Of a stretch of DNA of 64,000 nt, positions 27,801 to 42,800 are shown piece after piece. A model generated the notes under the pieces. It saw only the letters and a program-made list of their open reading frames with translations, was not told where the DNA came from and made no database searches. Within the stretch, counting starts at the first letter, position 1. Each line of letters starts with the position of its first letter. The position numbers were made by a program, and so were the translations under genes. Source of the DNA: Rhyacichthys aspro (Eukaryota; Chordata; Actinopteri; Gobiiformes; Rhyacichthyidae); NCBI GenBank assembly GCA_036850595.1, contig CM072159.1, positions 30,241,612 to 30,305,611 of the forward strand, written 5' to 3'.

Positions 27801-30800
27801 AGTTCCTTTGGTAAACATTCACAGAAACAGCTAAACTTTTGTGACATATTGTTTTATTACCATTATAAGGCCTTGGATCATGAGTACAACTGCATTAATA
27901 AAAACATTTCAGATTAAACAAAAGGTTGATGGGTTTACTTCTATAGTTTACATCTTAAAACTCACCAAAACATATTTTTCTCTCAAGGAAGAAAGCATGT
28001 TTATATAATTTAAATAAAAGCTGCAGTTGAAGATCATGTACGTCTGCAGTTCTTGTATTTCTGTCAAAAGGAAGCCGTCTTTTGCCAAAAAAAAAAGTGC
28101 AGATCAAACCAGAAAGAGATGGATTAACACAAGATCTAAAAGGGGCCAGAGGTTTTGACAGTAGTCTTTACAAATCCATCCGTCTTTCAGCTGAAGCCAT
28201 TTGTTTTCTCACTGTATTTTCTAATTTAAAGCGTCTAACAGTGGAGTTGAATGCAGATGAAATAAACAGATGCACTGACAGTCCAATTAAGTCTACATTT
28301 GTCTCTAATTAACCACAAGACCTCGTTATGCGTCGAGGAAATGAAACTTACCTGCCGTCTCTGTCCCAGTCGTACACCTCCACTTTGATTGTTCTGTTGG
28401 AAAAAAAAAAACAAAAACACGCTCAGTGCAAATCAGGGCAAATATAAAAACTGTATAGCTTTAAGGTCAAGGATTTATTATCTTTCCAGACAACCTAAAA
28501 TTATAATCATCAAGAGCGCACACAATGGATGATTGTGGCCGACTGACAGACCACACACTCGTCTTCTACAGAGGACTTCATAAGCTGTATTTCCATAAAA
28601 CGAAAAGCAGATTTAAGCCGAAAAATAGGGAGCATCAGAGAGCAGAGGTTACAGATGAATTTTTCCTCTTGAGTGAAAAAAGTATTATTTAAAATGCAAA
28701 TAAAATCTGTCAAGTTTTCGGGGGAAACATGAATAATAAAATAGATTTTACTTTTGTTATTTTTACAGCAGACAGACCTTTTATATTGTTGTATTTGAAT
28801 CGACACTGGCCTCACACAAAGATAGAAGTCTGATAAAGGTATAAAAGAGGTAGAAATGTCTTTTTTTAATTTGAGAACAGAGTTGGACTTAGAAAAACTG
28901 TGATATTAACGCAGAAAAGGGCTTGTATCATTTCTCTCATTAGTTTCTACTGCATTGTACTATAAATGTTTATGGTTGATGCTATTGGCCGGAGGGAGGC
29001 TCTGCTCGACTGTGATTGGTTAATTCAACAATGAGGGCGGGGCTAATTTGTCAATGTTTACTTATGGCACTTCTTTCAATATTATACACTACATTCACTG
29101 CAGCTAAATTAAAGCAAAACGGTGAATTTTTAGATGCTCTTTTTTTTACTAAATGAACATAATTTAGATGTAATTAAATATTAAAACACAGAGGAGACTT
29201 CCACTACATTTATCTTAAACATTTACTAGCGTTAGCTGAGGCAACGTTCAGTGAATAAGGCAAGTGACAACAAAAGCACATTAGTTTGAATATTTTCAAG
29301 ATAAAACACGTAAAAAACACAGGTATTGGCTCAAAAAAGAAGCAACTGTGATTTAAAAGGATTTTCCATCTTCAAACAAACACACAACACATTAAAAGAA
29401 GCTTTTAAAGTATAACTGGAGCTACATTAATGGACTATAGTTGCTTTTAAACCAGCTTTAAACTGTGTACGTTTAAACATGACCAACTAATACAATAAAT
29501 AACTATAATAAAAACATAGATGTATTCCTCTTTGCAACAAACAATGCACCTTTAGCTTGAGCGAAAGCAGAATGGAGATAATGTTGGCAAATTACCTTTT
29601 TATAAACCGGTTAATCAACGTTTTGAAATGTTTCTCTGACGCATTGAGCAATTCAAGCCATGTACTGCACACATTCAATTTGATTAACCTTTGCCTTTGA
29701 TATTCAAAACTGTAAACAACTTAGCCTCCGCCCGAATCTAGGTCAGTAACATTCATGAAATAAACACTCTGACAAGTCTGTGGGCAACATTTACTGTAAC
29801 ACATAAAGGAAAGTGCTATTTTAAAACCTCATTTCCAAATTTCCTGGGCCTTTGTCACGGAGCTGACAGCTGATGCATTTTAAATCTTATCTCTGCCTCT
29901 TTCTGTCATTGTACTCGCCGAAGGTAATGTGGTTTCCTAATCTCCAAATACATCTTTTTTTCTGCATCCTATTACAGCGAACAAGGGAGCAGAGCAAAGG
30001 GTAGAACGGGCTGCGAGAGATCACTCCACCTTTCAACATCTTCAACAGCAGCGGGGTCATTTCTCTCTGACAAAGACAGGGAGCTACAGCCAAAAAAAAA
30101 AAAGAAAGGAGAGGCAAAGGGATAATAGAGAAGAGACAGAATTAAAACGGACTCGACAAGTAGGAGACTGTGGGAAAGGGTTATATCGTCCACGGAAACA
30201 TAAAAAAGACCAAAAAATGAATGAGGGAAGGGTCTTTCTCTGGGACTTTTAGGTTTGACATGTTTTAATAATATCACAGATTGTTTAAAGTAGTTGGAGA
30301 TACATATGGAGATGTAATGACTACAAAATCACCAAGATATTAGATGGACACATGACTAGAAGCTTTAATGTCTAATAATAAATCAATACAAGACGTACTA
30401 TTCAAGAAGACACTAGTTAGACAGTTAATAATCTTTGTCTTTTAACTAGAGCAAAGTCATTTTTTTTAATTGCAGCTAAGTTTTTTGTTTTTTTTTTGTG
30501 ATAGATGAAGACAACTGGATTCTCTTGATTATCTTTTGTGATGGACAAAAACAAAGCTGCAGGGATGTGTTCATGTTCGAGTGAAGACACGCAGAGTTTG
30601 GATCTGGAAAAATGCGTTGCCACGGTTACAGCATTGTTTATACAACATTTTTCAGTAAAACATTATTAAAACTCACGCAGCGAAACAGTAGATAAGTATT
30701 AATAGATGTGTAATTAACAATTAATTAATAAACTATATATAGATACTGTTCTTTGATTTATATTTATAATTATACATGGGTTTATAAAACATTCATAACA

Positions 30801-33800
30801 ATGTTTATAACGTAATAGTGATCGCTAATGTTGGATTAATGAGTTGTAAATTATGAATTAAATGATAATTAATACATTATTTACAATGAATGATTAAGTT
30901 GTAACAAATACTCATCTAATGCTAAAAAGTGTGAGTTATTTTTATAAATCTGATTCAATATTTTTTCAATTTCAATTCAATTTATGGAATTTGTCCCTGT
31001 GAGACAATAAAGTATTGATTGATTGATTGATCAATAAGTAAGTCCTAAACATCTTAAACCATTACCACCTTTACTCTTTTCCCCTTGAAAGTTTGGGAAA
31101 TTTATACAAAACCTTGGCACTAAACATAAACAAAAGTAAGACTTAAAAACTAAGCACTTGACCCCTTTCCGTCCACAGACTCCAGTCAACAGGGGCTTTA
31201 TTTTGTGTCTTAAATCAGCGTTCATATGCCTTTATTTTACACATCTCTGCTGGAACTGCCACGTCGCTCAACACTCAGATGATGTGACGAGAAACCGACG
31301 CTGGTTTTCCTGATCTGAGTCCTCGCTGCTGCGTGTGAGACTGAAGCAGAGCCAACAGTGAGACACAGGTTTCTATTGTTAACCGTCCAGCAGAGCTTCT
31401 CCTTATCTGCTCTCCCAGACTTGAACAGATTCGGTGTGTGTCTGTGTGTACTGTATGTGTCGTCTGCTGCGAGTCTCCCGTGTCTCCTCTTGATAAGCCC
31501 GCTGTGATTCACCTCTTCTAATGAGCTTATTGGACCAAACTCCAGATTACTGCAGCTGTCGACGAGACCACCGGAAAGACCGCTGTTGACTTTGGATCAG
31601 ACAAACGGAGCACACTTTGATAAACCTGTGCTCTGACGACATGTGGCCATTTACTCCGGGCTAAATGATTTATTATGAAGAGCCAAAAAAGACCTGATGT
31701 TATTATTAATATAGGATTGATACAAACAGCAGTGGCTCAGGAGGTAGAGCTGTGAATGTTACGTGAGTGAATGGATGAATGGAGGCATGATGTAAAGTGC
31801 TTTGAGAGCCCAAGAAAGGGAGAAAAAAGCAGTAAATAAATGCACGCCATTTAGCATTTAGCAGAAATTTCAAAAGCACGGTTTCAGACATGATTTGAAT
31901 CACTTTAACCCATTAGTAAACAGTAAACAACAACGTAATCTAAGTGTTTTTAAAGCAGACTACATCTCTTTTGCCTGTTTCCTTCGTTTACTCTTCTTCA
32001 TGTGTTTAATTGGCGTTGATTTCCTGCATTTGAAAATCACAAACGAACCGGACCATGGTTCAGTTTGGTCCGGACCGAGAACAGAGAACCAACTCTTTTT
32101 GCTGGACTAAAGAGAACATTTTGTGCAAATATGACTCTGCTAGGGTTCAGTGTATTGGTCTTTTTTCTTTATTAAACGTGTAATGAGGTAAACTCTTACT
32201 CACTTATCCTCATCCGGGACAGAAAAGTTACAACAGGTTTCTGTCCAGCCGAGGGGACTGTGTGAGACGGGCCTGATTCTACTGATCTCATGTCTAAGAA
32301 CCATCAAAATGAGAGCGAGAATATATATTTTTGGGCTAAAAGTTACGTCGTGCACAAATAAGACCCCACACCCAAAGCTACGCAGCAAAGAACGCTTCAT
32401 TATTTCATAAATCACTTTATATTTTGAAAACATTTCTCAAGACGGGCCTGATCTTTGTACATTAAAAAGACATCGCTCAAACAAACATCTCCAATCAAAT
32501 CGTCTGTTTGTTCTGTTCCCTAAATGCACCGTATAATAGCTCTTTTTATGACGATAATAAAAGCAGGAGGAAATTACAAAGAAATGGAAAGAAGTCGTCT
32601 GGTAATGTGTATTCCTTTGTACAGGTTAGCTCAGTATCTTTTAATATTTTCATAAAAGTTACCATTTATACTTTGGAAAGTGATGGATTTACCTCGTATC
32701 TATTTTTCATTTTTTCTCCTCTCTTCGCCTTAACTTTTGCATTCACTGCTCTGCACTAAAACTCATAATATATCAAATAAAATGACAAAAATGCAACAGC
32801 TGTGAGCAATTTCTTAAGCTCTCATTTACAACTAAAAGTATTCAATAAAAACACATACTGAAAGAAGTTATGAGAACCTATTCCCAAAACTTTCTCAGGA
32901 ATAACTACTGCACATCCATCCATACTTCATCCAGACTCGTTTTAGTGTTGACTCCCTGCAGCAGAAATACATTCATTATTTATAACACACTGTTTGTCCA
33001 GCTTCAGCGAGCTCTCCTGCTGGTTTTAGACAGTTTATACTCTCCGAGGTGCACTGTGCAAAATGTTGTGGAATATAGTCGAGTCTATTTTTGTGCACAG
33101 TGATCAAGAATAACATTGTGACCTCCTGTTTAATATTGTGTTGGTCTAAAACAGTCCTGAACCGTCGAGACCTGACTCTAGACCCTTCCTTGTTCCACTT
33201 TTGATAGATCCTGACCACTGCAGACCAGGAACACAGGATGCTCTGAACCAGTCCTTGTTAAACTCACTCAAATCCTTACATTTGACCATTTTTTTCTGTT
33301 TCTAACTCATCAACTTTAAGACTAAACGTTCACCTGCTCCTAATAAATCCCACTCACTAAAAGGAGACATGATAAAGAGACAATCAGAGTTATTCACTTC
33401 ATCTGTCAGTGGTTATAATGTTTTAAAATGACACATATCTTGGTCAAATAGAACATTAACGCTCCATAGAACCACACGGAAGTTTAATTACTTGCTCTTC
33501 CTGATTCTACAGCTGCCCAGAGCGGACAAAAAAACCACTCTTAAAAGGAGAAGCATGAGAAAGCATGAAGGTCTAAATTGATTTCAGACCCTGAAAAAAG
33601 GCTCCACACAAAACTACACTCCTCAGTATTTCCATCAATCCAAAGAAAGAACAAATCTGAGCAATAACCTGAACTGTCCACTTTAAAAACACACTGCCGT
33701 GATTTCGAGTTGATGCTTGAAACGAACGGGCCTCGCAGAAGTTGTCACGGTTCATATGCGTCACACTAACCTGTCGTAATCGCCGTTGCACAGAGCCCTC

Positions 33801-36800
33801 ACGGGGATTTTAAAGGCCTGCCACACGGGGTTCAGTGTGTTCTTTATCACCTCAGTTTTGTGGCAGATGGTAAACCTGCAACACAATGAATCAAGAGAGA
33901 AAATGAGAGCGTGAAGGAAGAAGAGAGGAAGAAAAGAGTTGAATAAAGTTATCCTTAAAACTGTTCAGATGCATTGTTTAAAAGTAAAAATAATACCCTT
34001 TTTGAACACTTAAACTAAACTCTTGTTGTACATTTACATATTTTGTGGATTTAACAGCCTCTTATGCACATATTTACAAAGTTAACGTGAAAAATACAGT
34101 AAATATGCACGATTATTATTACATTTATTATTAAGTGACTTAGAATAATGCTGTTTTGTTAGTGTTTGTGCCATACATTTTCAGATTTGACAAAAATAAT
34201 TGTGAAACACAGCACAGTCAAACAAAACATTCAAGGTCGAAGAAGTGCTGAACAAGACAAGGAGCGTCGTGTGATAAAACTGTTAATTTACCGCCTCCCT
34301 TCACCCCCGTCACAAATATAATAAAAAGGCTTTATTAAAATGAGAAAACAGTCGTCTCAGATGAAAGATTAATGCCGAACAAAGTTTAAAAAGTAAAATG
34401 GGTCTAAGGTCTTATTCTGTTTTCATTTGGTCTTTGGAAATGTTAGATGAAATTGTGCAGCGCCTACTCAGGTGAAAAAAAGAAGGGTGTTTTCACATCT
34501 GAAAGTCTGCACCAGAGTCAATATTAGGCTCATTAGGAAACAGTCGGAGGGATCTGCCGTAGCGTAGAAAGAAAAATACAGCCATACAAAACATAAAACA
34601 TCATAATCTATGCGTTTTATCTCTTTTTTTAACTTGACTAATATCCATTTTGTCTGTTTCCTTCCTCAGTTTCCTCTTCTTCGTGTTTTTAATCAGCTCT
34701 GACTCTCTGCATTTGGTCTTTGAGCTTTCGCACCTGAAGATTTGGTTCAAACAAAACAAATCAAAACAGTCCGGATCAAACAGTTCAGGTGTGAAAGCGC
34801 CCTGAGACTCGGGTCAAAATAAAAGCAAACTTTCCACTAGAGTTGGGTTTTTTCTGGCGTTTTTGTTGCTAAAATGGGCACAATTCTTCCCAACACAGAG
34901 GACTAGCGCTTTGTTGCCCCTCGGCCTTGGTTCAGTTTGGTATATTTTAAAAAAAGGTGGCGCTAAAGACTACTCCTGATGATTAGATGAAAGACTCATT
35001 TGGGAGGAAGTAAGAATAGAAAGGTAACACACAAAATGGCAATGTTTTTCCAAAAAAGCTAGTCTTGTTATTGTGATGAACAGTCATACTCCAAAAGAAG
35101 ACAATTTATTTGAATAAACTCAGAAAGCCAGCGTTCAATAGCAACAGCTGTTTCTGCATATGGCTTTTATTTTATCAATTAAAAAAAAAAAAGGTTAAAT
35201 CCACTGTATACTGGAATATTCTGTAAATTTAAGTTTGCTGTGAATATTCTAATTAATACCACATCTACTTTCCCTTCAAATACGATGTGCATCTCATAAA
35301 TAAACATCATTTGTGTGACAGAAACAACTGTAATCCTGTAAACACCACTGTGGAAACCCAAACCTCTTCAAAAACCTCTTCAAACCTACACTAACTCACA
35401 TATACTGAGAGAAACTGGGTAAAAACGTGGCTAAACTCATAAGAAATAACTCACACATAAGTCTGAAAGTTGAGGAACTTAGTATTTTCTCTTCTTTTCC
35501 TCTCCCACAGAGCTGTAAGTGCTACTCTGACAGCACACTCGCAGATAATTTCATTAGTCTCTTGCCGACCAGGTGGACTCTGTATCTTCTACTTTGAAAA
35601 TGCAAGGTGTTATCTTACGGGCCAGAAAAAAATCCACAGATTTAGATTGAAAACCCCTCCAGGATTGCACATATTCACATCCTCCAGCTTTTTTTCCTGA
35701 ACTAAATATGCACCGGTGGCCAGACACTTCCACATGTAATCCTCACACATGCTCAAACAGGCAGCCAGCTCTGGGTTTTGATCTGAAGCAAATCAATGAA
35801 ACCAATTTCCTCTGGAAGCAGGCAGGGATTTAACCAGAGATGAAAGGAGAAGAAGGAGAGATGGCAAGAGTGCGAAGGCAAAGAGGAGGGAAGGGTCTAC
35901 TCACGTGCCATCCTCATTGCTTCTGTAGAAAACCAGGAAGGGGTCGGACTTTCCAAAGAAATCCTTTTTGTCCAGTTTGTTTCCGCAGAATTGCATCATG
36001 ACGGATTCCTAACGAGCAGCGAGAGAAGAGAAGAGAGCGGAGGTAAAGGAGCTTGCTTTTCTAATGACAAAACAAACAGTGGCCTTATTATCTCCACATC
36101 TAAACACAAGCTTTGTAAAAATGTACATCCATCTTACCCTGCAGTTGTTCAGCTCCTCGGCTTTCACTATAATGGTCCCACATTTCTTTCCCGGGATCCC
36201 ACTGCAGACAGAACATGGCATTAACACACATTAACCTCTGCGTTTACAAATTGGTGTTAATTATACCAGACTTAGATTCATCTGTCTTTACGTTTGTATT
36301 GGATCAACCTGCTTCACAAAAGAGAAAAAAAGTGGATTAAAAATTGGTGCGTGACGTTCGACGATTCAAAATGAAATCCTCAAGTCGTGCACGAGTTGGT
36401 TCAGTATCAGCTCTTTGACTAAAAGCAGCATTATTATTTGTGATTACCATTATTTCTCACCAACAGAAGAGTGCCCTGGATTACAGTCAGGTGCATTTGT
36501 TGAAGCTATATTTGAGTAAGGCTCAGAATCACATGGTACAACACCGCCCACAATAACAGTAATAAAACAATACAGCAATTTTTAAGCAGATTTTACAGTG
36601 AAGTGAACACATCCCTTAAATAATAAAGTTGATTTTGTGCATTCATTCTTTGTATTAATAATTTGTCTGTATTACATGCTTATAGTTTTGCCACAAGAGC
36701 CCTGTTCCAGCTTTAAGATCAAATCAAATCCATGTTAAACACCAATAAATGATTTTAATAACTCATGGGCGTTATTCAGTCAACTTTTGAACTGCAACAC

Positions 36801-39800
36801 TCATATATATTGTGTTATACTTCACCTTTTATTCATTATCTTTGTGAATTTTCCACTCCACTGGATGAATAAAGCATGTACAAAAGGAGAGGTTAAACGA
36901 TTGCAGCAGAGTTAAAGGATAAATATACAGAAAACTTTTTAATACGTTAAATTTTTACTCTCTGCTTTGTGACCTGACAATACAATCACTGTTAAAGGGA
37001 TCCTCCCAGTGAGAGAGCAGCCGCAGTGAGAGATAATTTGCCTTAACTTTGGAGAGGTCTCACACTCTGACAGAGAGCTGTGTCTGATGAGAGACCCACC
37101 TGGCAGCACCCGGCTCAGCCACTCATTTAGACAACTCAAAATTGGGGTCGAGGACCTCTGCGTGAATGTAATTCAAGACCACTTTAACTCCAACGCTGAG
37201 AACTGGAGGAAAAGTGCTTCTGAAATGGCAGACTTATCAAAAATGAAATGGATCCTGAAGTTGAAACCTGAAAATAAGCTTTGAGAAGCCGTTACTGATG
37301 TTCTATCTTTGTAAAGGTAAGACCACTCTGTCACAAATCTGAACGTCTATTTCTATTCATTCATCTTCTACAGCTTTGTCCCGTTGGGGGTCATGGGAGA
37401 CTGGAGCCTATCCCAGCAGCTTTGGGCCTGAGGCGGGGTCCACCTTGTGCAATGACCAGTTAATCGCTGACAGATAACCATTCACTCTCACGTTCATGCA
37501 CTCGGGACAATTTAGATTTTTAGATTTAGGTTCAGTTCACCTCCACACACGTCTTTGGACGCTGGGAGGAAGCCAGAGAGATCCCACTGTAACACGGGAC
37601 ATGCACAAATCCAAATTAAACCCATGACCTTTTTACAGGAGCACTACCCACACAGCCCACCGTCTACTACATCATCATTTTTAATATTGTCTAGGCGTTT
37701 AAAGTTCGGTTTGGTTACACCTGATTTTACATAGACTGAAGTAATCAAAACATAAAAAATATTTCAGCAAGAAAACCTTTTTAAACTATACCTAAGAGTG
37801 GGAGCCCATTTTACTTTTCTATTTTAAAGAGAGGTACATTCAGTTGGTTTGGACACAGTCAGTCCTTCCAGCTGTCAATGATCTTAAAGTAAAGACGCCA
37901 CTACCTCAAACTTTTATTCTCTTTGATGGGGGACAGAAACACCTCAGCGTGAACGGCTCTGGGTTAAATCTCTGCCTGACGAGCCTCTTTCGTGCTCGCT
38001 CTAGATATTCCTGTCTTTCCTGCGTCGCGCCTCGTCCTGCAGTCAGTGTCGGGACGAGGAGTGTGAAACGGTCCCATCTTTATCCCACAACAGGAGGTAG
38101 TAACACAGGCGTCGCACGGGCAAGAACCAGACAGAGCCAGCTTTAATGGGACGGCTCAGCGTTACACACAAAAAAATAAAACAAAAAATCAATGATGTTA
38201 GCCGTAAGCACAAAACAAAAGTAGTTTCTACATTATTACTTTTGGACTCTTTGTTTGGTGTGTTTATAATAGGACACAACATAAAGGAGGACATTGGCTT
38301 TCCTTTTTGCTGTGTTGCTGGTTGAGCGTAAATGGGACACAAAGCAGACTAAAACATAAAAAAGCCAACTATACGTGACAACTAAACCAAATATTTTCAA
38401 TCAGTGTCTAATTTCTATGTGTTTAGTGACATTAGTAACATCCCATTGGTCTACATGAGTGATGTTCCTGTTTTATTTTGAAATACCCAACTTCCTGTCC
38501 TTGGTTTACAGATGACAGTCACCTGCTCTTGCCCCTGGCCTCACCTCTAGTCTTCAGTGTATTTATACTCACTGTTCTGCCCTTTTCCAAACGCTCTCTG
38601 TTCAGTTCTTTTCCAGCTTTTACTACTTTTGTAATTCAACCCAGTCTTTTTAATTTGATAATGACATATTTCTGTCTCCTCTAAACCTTTCTACAACAGC
38701 TGTCTTTCCAAAGAGACAATATTTTGGCAAAAACATCCATGGACTTAAATGTGTCAGCCTGTTATTTTCAATCAGAACTCTTGTATGTTGTTTAAAACAC
38801 ATCAAAGTCACAGAAGAGACCTCGTACTTTGGTTTGACACTGCAGCAATGACAGCTATTTTTACGTTTTATTACGGAGCACTCTTTCATTGTGGCACAGT
38901 TCAAGAGGATGTGGTTTAATAATGGCACGGTCATTGGACTGATTGCAAATAATACTTCCTTATTTCTTTTGGCTTTTAAAAAAAAATCTGAGTTTCAAAT
39001 CCTCACAACAAAAACCTCCTCAATAAATCTATTTTTGCTGTCATAAAGTAGCCTCCCCTGGCTCAAATACTATTATTATTACACGAGAACAACTAAATGT
39101 TACATCAAGGTGAAGCCAAAGTGATTTAAAAGAACACTGCACTAAAACTATGTTGTTGGGTTTGATTTTTCACTCATATTTTTGCATAATTCTCAATTTT
39201 TAAAGCCATAATGTGTACTGTGTTGTCAATTAACAGAAGCATTACAGAGATTGGCTCAAGCGTAAATGTTATTATTGGAAATCAATTAGTCGTATTCATA
39301 GCAATAATTGCAACATGACTATGCCACTTTGGTGTTTAGTCATGTGACCTTTAGAGCTACTGTAACGATCTGTCGACAGATGAAATCAAAGTCATTGTTT
39401 TGTAACAAGCTTGTGTCGTGTCTCTGTTAAACGTCACAGTAAAAGCTTTTGTCACTGTATTGCTGGTGGAGCATAAATAGGACACAAAGCTGACTGAGAT
39501 GGGAGAATAGAGAGTGAAATTCCCACAAAAAGGAGCATAATATCTCCACGGATCTGAAAAAACACAAATATTATTTTCCTCTTTAGGTTTTATATGGATT
39601 TATACAGGTTTAAGATGGATTTGAACAGGTTTTAGATGGATTTGAACAGGTTTTAGATGGATTCGAACAGGTTTTAGATGGATTCGAACAGGTTTTAGGT
39701 GTATTTGAACAGGTTTTAGATGGATTTGAGCAGGTTTTAGCTGGATTCGAACAGGTTTTAGATGGATTCGAACAGGTTTTAGATGGATTCGAACAGGTTT

Positions 39801-42800
39801 TAGATAGATTCGAACAGGTTTTAGGTGTATTTGAACAGGTTTTAGATGGATTTGTACAGGTTGTAGTTGGATTTGTACAGGTTTAATTTGATTTGAGCAG
39901 GTTTTAGATGGATTTGAGCAGGTTTTAGATGGATTTGAACAGGTTTTAGATGGATTCAAACAGGTTTTAGATGGATTTGAACAGGTTGCAGTTGGATTTG
40001 TACAGGTTTGATTTGATTTAAGCAGGATTTAGATGGATTTGAACAGGTTTTAGATGGATTTGAACAGGTTTTAGATGGATTTGAACAGGTTTTAGATGGA
40101 TTTGAACAGGTTTTAGATGGATTTGAACAGGTTTTATATGGATTTGTACAGGGTTTAGATGGATTTGTACAGGTTTTAGATGGATTTGAACAGGTTTTAA
40201 ATTGATTTGTACAGGTTTAATTTGATTTGAGCAGGTTTTAGATGGATTTGTACAGGTTGTAGTTGGGTTTGTACAGGTTTAAAGTGGATTAGAACAGGAT
40301 TTAGATGGATTGGAACAAGTTTTATTTATCTTTGAAGCAAAAATCAAATCCATCTAAAACCTGTTAATTAAATCTAGTGCCATAAATATCACTTTCTGAA
40401 TGAATTAAAGGTTTGTTTCACTGTTCATACAAATAGAAATGAGCTGCGTAGTTATAATCTGGTCCAGTACATCCTTGTCTCTCGGTTTATTTTTATGCAT
40501 TTCCAAATCAGTCTCATTGGACAGTACATGACACTAGTGTATTGTGTCTTGTGCAGTTTTGTCAGATTGTTAACGTGAAGCATGTCCTGTCCATTTCTGT
40601 CCAAAACCGTGTCTGTAGACCGCGGTGCGCTGTTTGGAAGATGACTGCAGTTTGATTTCTTGATTTAATACCCCCAGGAGGACGACTGCTCCCGACAGAG
40701 TGATAATGAGCGACACCAAAGGAAGCCCCGACTCCCAGCAGCCCCCGCTCTCTCCGCCTCGGCCGCGGTGTCACCTGTTTGACTCCTCACTTCGGTTCAC
40801 TATGTCACTTCAAAACTCTTCCCGTCCTCTCAGTCTCCGTCACGTCGTCTCTCGGAAACGGTGAAAGATGCGCATGAAAAACAGCCGTGACGAGACGAGC
40901 CGGAATCTGCTGCGTCGCTATGACAACTTAGCAGCAGCGGGTCCCCCTCGGCGACGGGTTATCGACTAGGACGCGTCTGCTCGTTATTTCCTCAAATCGC
41001 CCCGTGTTTTTCAGAGCAATGTGGTCATTATTTTGGAAAAAAGACATGCCTCTGAATGAGACGTGGGCGGTCGCTGTTCGGAGCCGTAGTTACAGCGGGA
41101 TTTATGTGTGTCACCGTTTGTTGAACACATGCAAACCACCACGTATTGCTTCAGAAAACTCTACTACTGCACAATGTATGAAAAGACTATAGAAATTCTC
41201 ACTATCTATACTTGTTTGAGTTTTAATCCTAAACATAATCCCTCCCAGATTAAAACTTCCCACTAAAACTGGAATCATCAAGTGTATATTTTTCTTTGTG
41301 TAGCCCTTAATTGTAAAATACCAGATGTGGCAGTGCTTGTTTTGTTTTATTTACATAAAGATCAAACTGCGAGTTACGCTGACACAATGACAAATCATTT
41401 CATTTCGCTTTGTTATTCTGCATTCACAGCTCATTATGTGCAAACCAATTTAGAAAAACTGTCACGTCTCCCTTTTAAACTCGCAGTGGGCCTTGTTTTT
41501 CTCACATCAAAGCTTATTGTAAAAGATGCTGCGCCTTTAACACACGAACAGCAAGATGCCGCCACACAAACGTGGACATTTATTTATGAAAATTATCCTT
41601 AAACTTAGATTTTAACTGCAGTTTCTCTTGGTTTGTTTATTTAAGTGTTAAGAACTTGAGCTTATTGTATGAATAGTCGCAAAAAGAAGAATTGTCTTAA
41701 AAGAAAGCTGGCCGTAAGTCACAAATATCAGCCTAAATACTATTATATTGGTCTCAAAATACAGTTTAAATGAAGCAGATGACCTTTTTGAACATATTTC
41801 AAGACATTCACCAAAAAATACTGACTTTTGAATTGAAGACAGTGGAAAACCGATCCAAAAGTCCATTTCTTCAGCCTCAGGTTTTAAGCTTTCAAATGAC
41901 ACCTAAAACACTCTGAAGACTACACTCAATGTGCCTCTTTTCAGTCTTGCGTTCACTTCAAAGACAGCTCTCCCGACCTGATGAGTTCTTTGGGAATATC
42001 TCAAGCTTACTCTGCAGTCGTGTTAGTGTGTGAGACGGTTATTACATGTGTGAGATGATGAGGAACCACTGTGAATCCTGTAATCAAGACGCATGGATTT
42101 GCAATCAGCGCCTGTTGAGAGGCGGGTAATTAAGTCTGGGGCCACTTCTGGATAAAGCGGTATAACACACACACATGAAACACACAATTTACACATGCAA
42201 CACTGAGCATATTTCAGTAAAATACCTGAAAAAGACACTTAATTACGATTATGTTCACGACTTTGAGAATCCATCTCGTTTACAGAGTGTCCCACGCGGG
42301 CAAACGCAGCTTAGTCTCCAAAAGGAAACTCATAACTATAAATCTCCAACACAAAAGGATCATTGACATCAAATCCATGTCACACTGGAGGCAGACAGAC
42401 TTTCTTTTGTGCTCTCTTTACAAATGCATACAATCAGCCTTGTATTCACTGCTATCAGCCTTTGTCTGTGTGCCACATTTGCACTTCCTACTGGGGCTCC
42501 TGGATATTGCACACGGCCTTTTCCGACAACAGTAACTCTGATGAATATGAATAAAGGAGCAGGGTGTTTGTGATGAAAAAGACAGAAATAGAGGATAAGA
42601 GAGGACGGGAAAGGGGAAAAATAATCTAAGTAGATATTGAAGAGTAAAACAAAGTGAATCCTCACATTTGTTTAGATGATACAGTGTCAGAAACAATAGT
42701 TCTCATGAAGGAGTTTGGTTTTATTTCGCTGTCAACTCTGTTTCTGCTCGTGATGCTCTGAAACGGGCACAATGGAAGTTCTGTTTCAGTAAAAAATGAA

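Larger units (their letters stand above)
28394..33770 (-). other. Intron e7-e8
   Basis: 5.4 kb. It contains a retroelement-tail-like fragment (30959-31035), a SINE-like fragment (31730-31860) and part of a family-A element (32140-32360). No gene seen. Confidence 0.8.

Noticed and set aside
36008..36138. Apparent frameshift between e5 and e6
   Set aside because: It arose from placing the e5 donor one base early; the donor after CTGCAGG gives phase 0 and an uninterrupted frame.
39600..39959. 119-codon repeat protein on the minus strand
   Set aside because: Same artefact of the 21-bp satellite; the frame changes register when a unit is one base shorter.
41282..41602. 106-codon plus-strand frame downstream of the CpG-rich block
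   Set aside because: Considered as a nested gene because of the CpG block. The protein has no recognisable features and the frame does not connect to the 40706 start.
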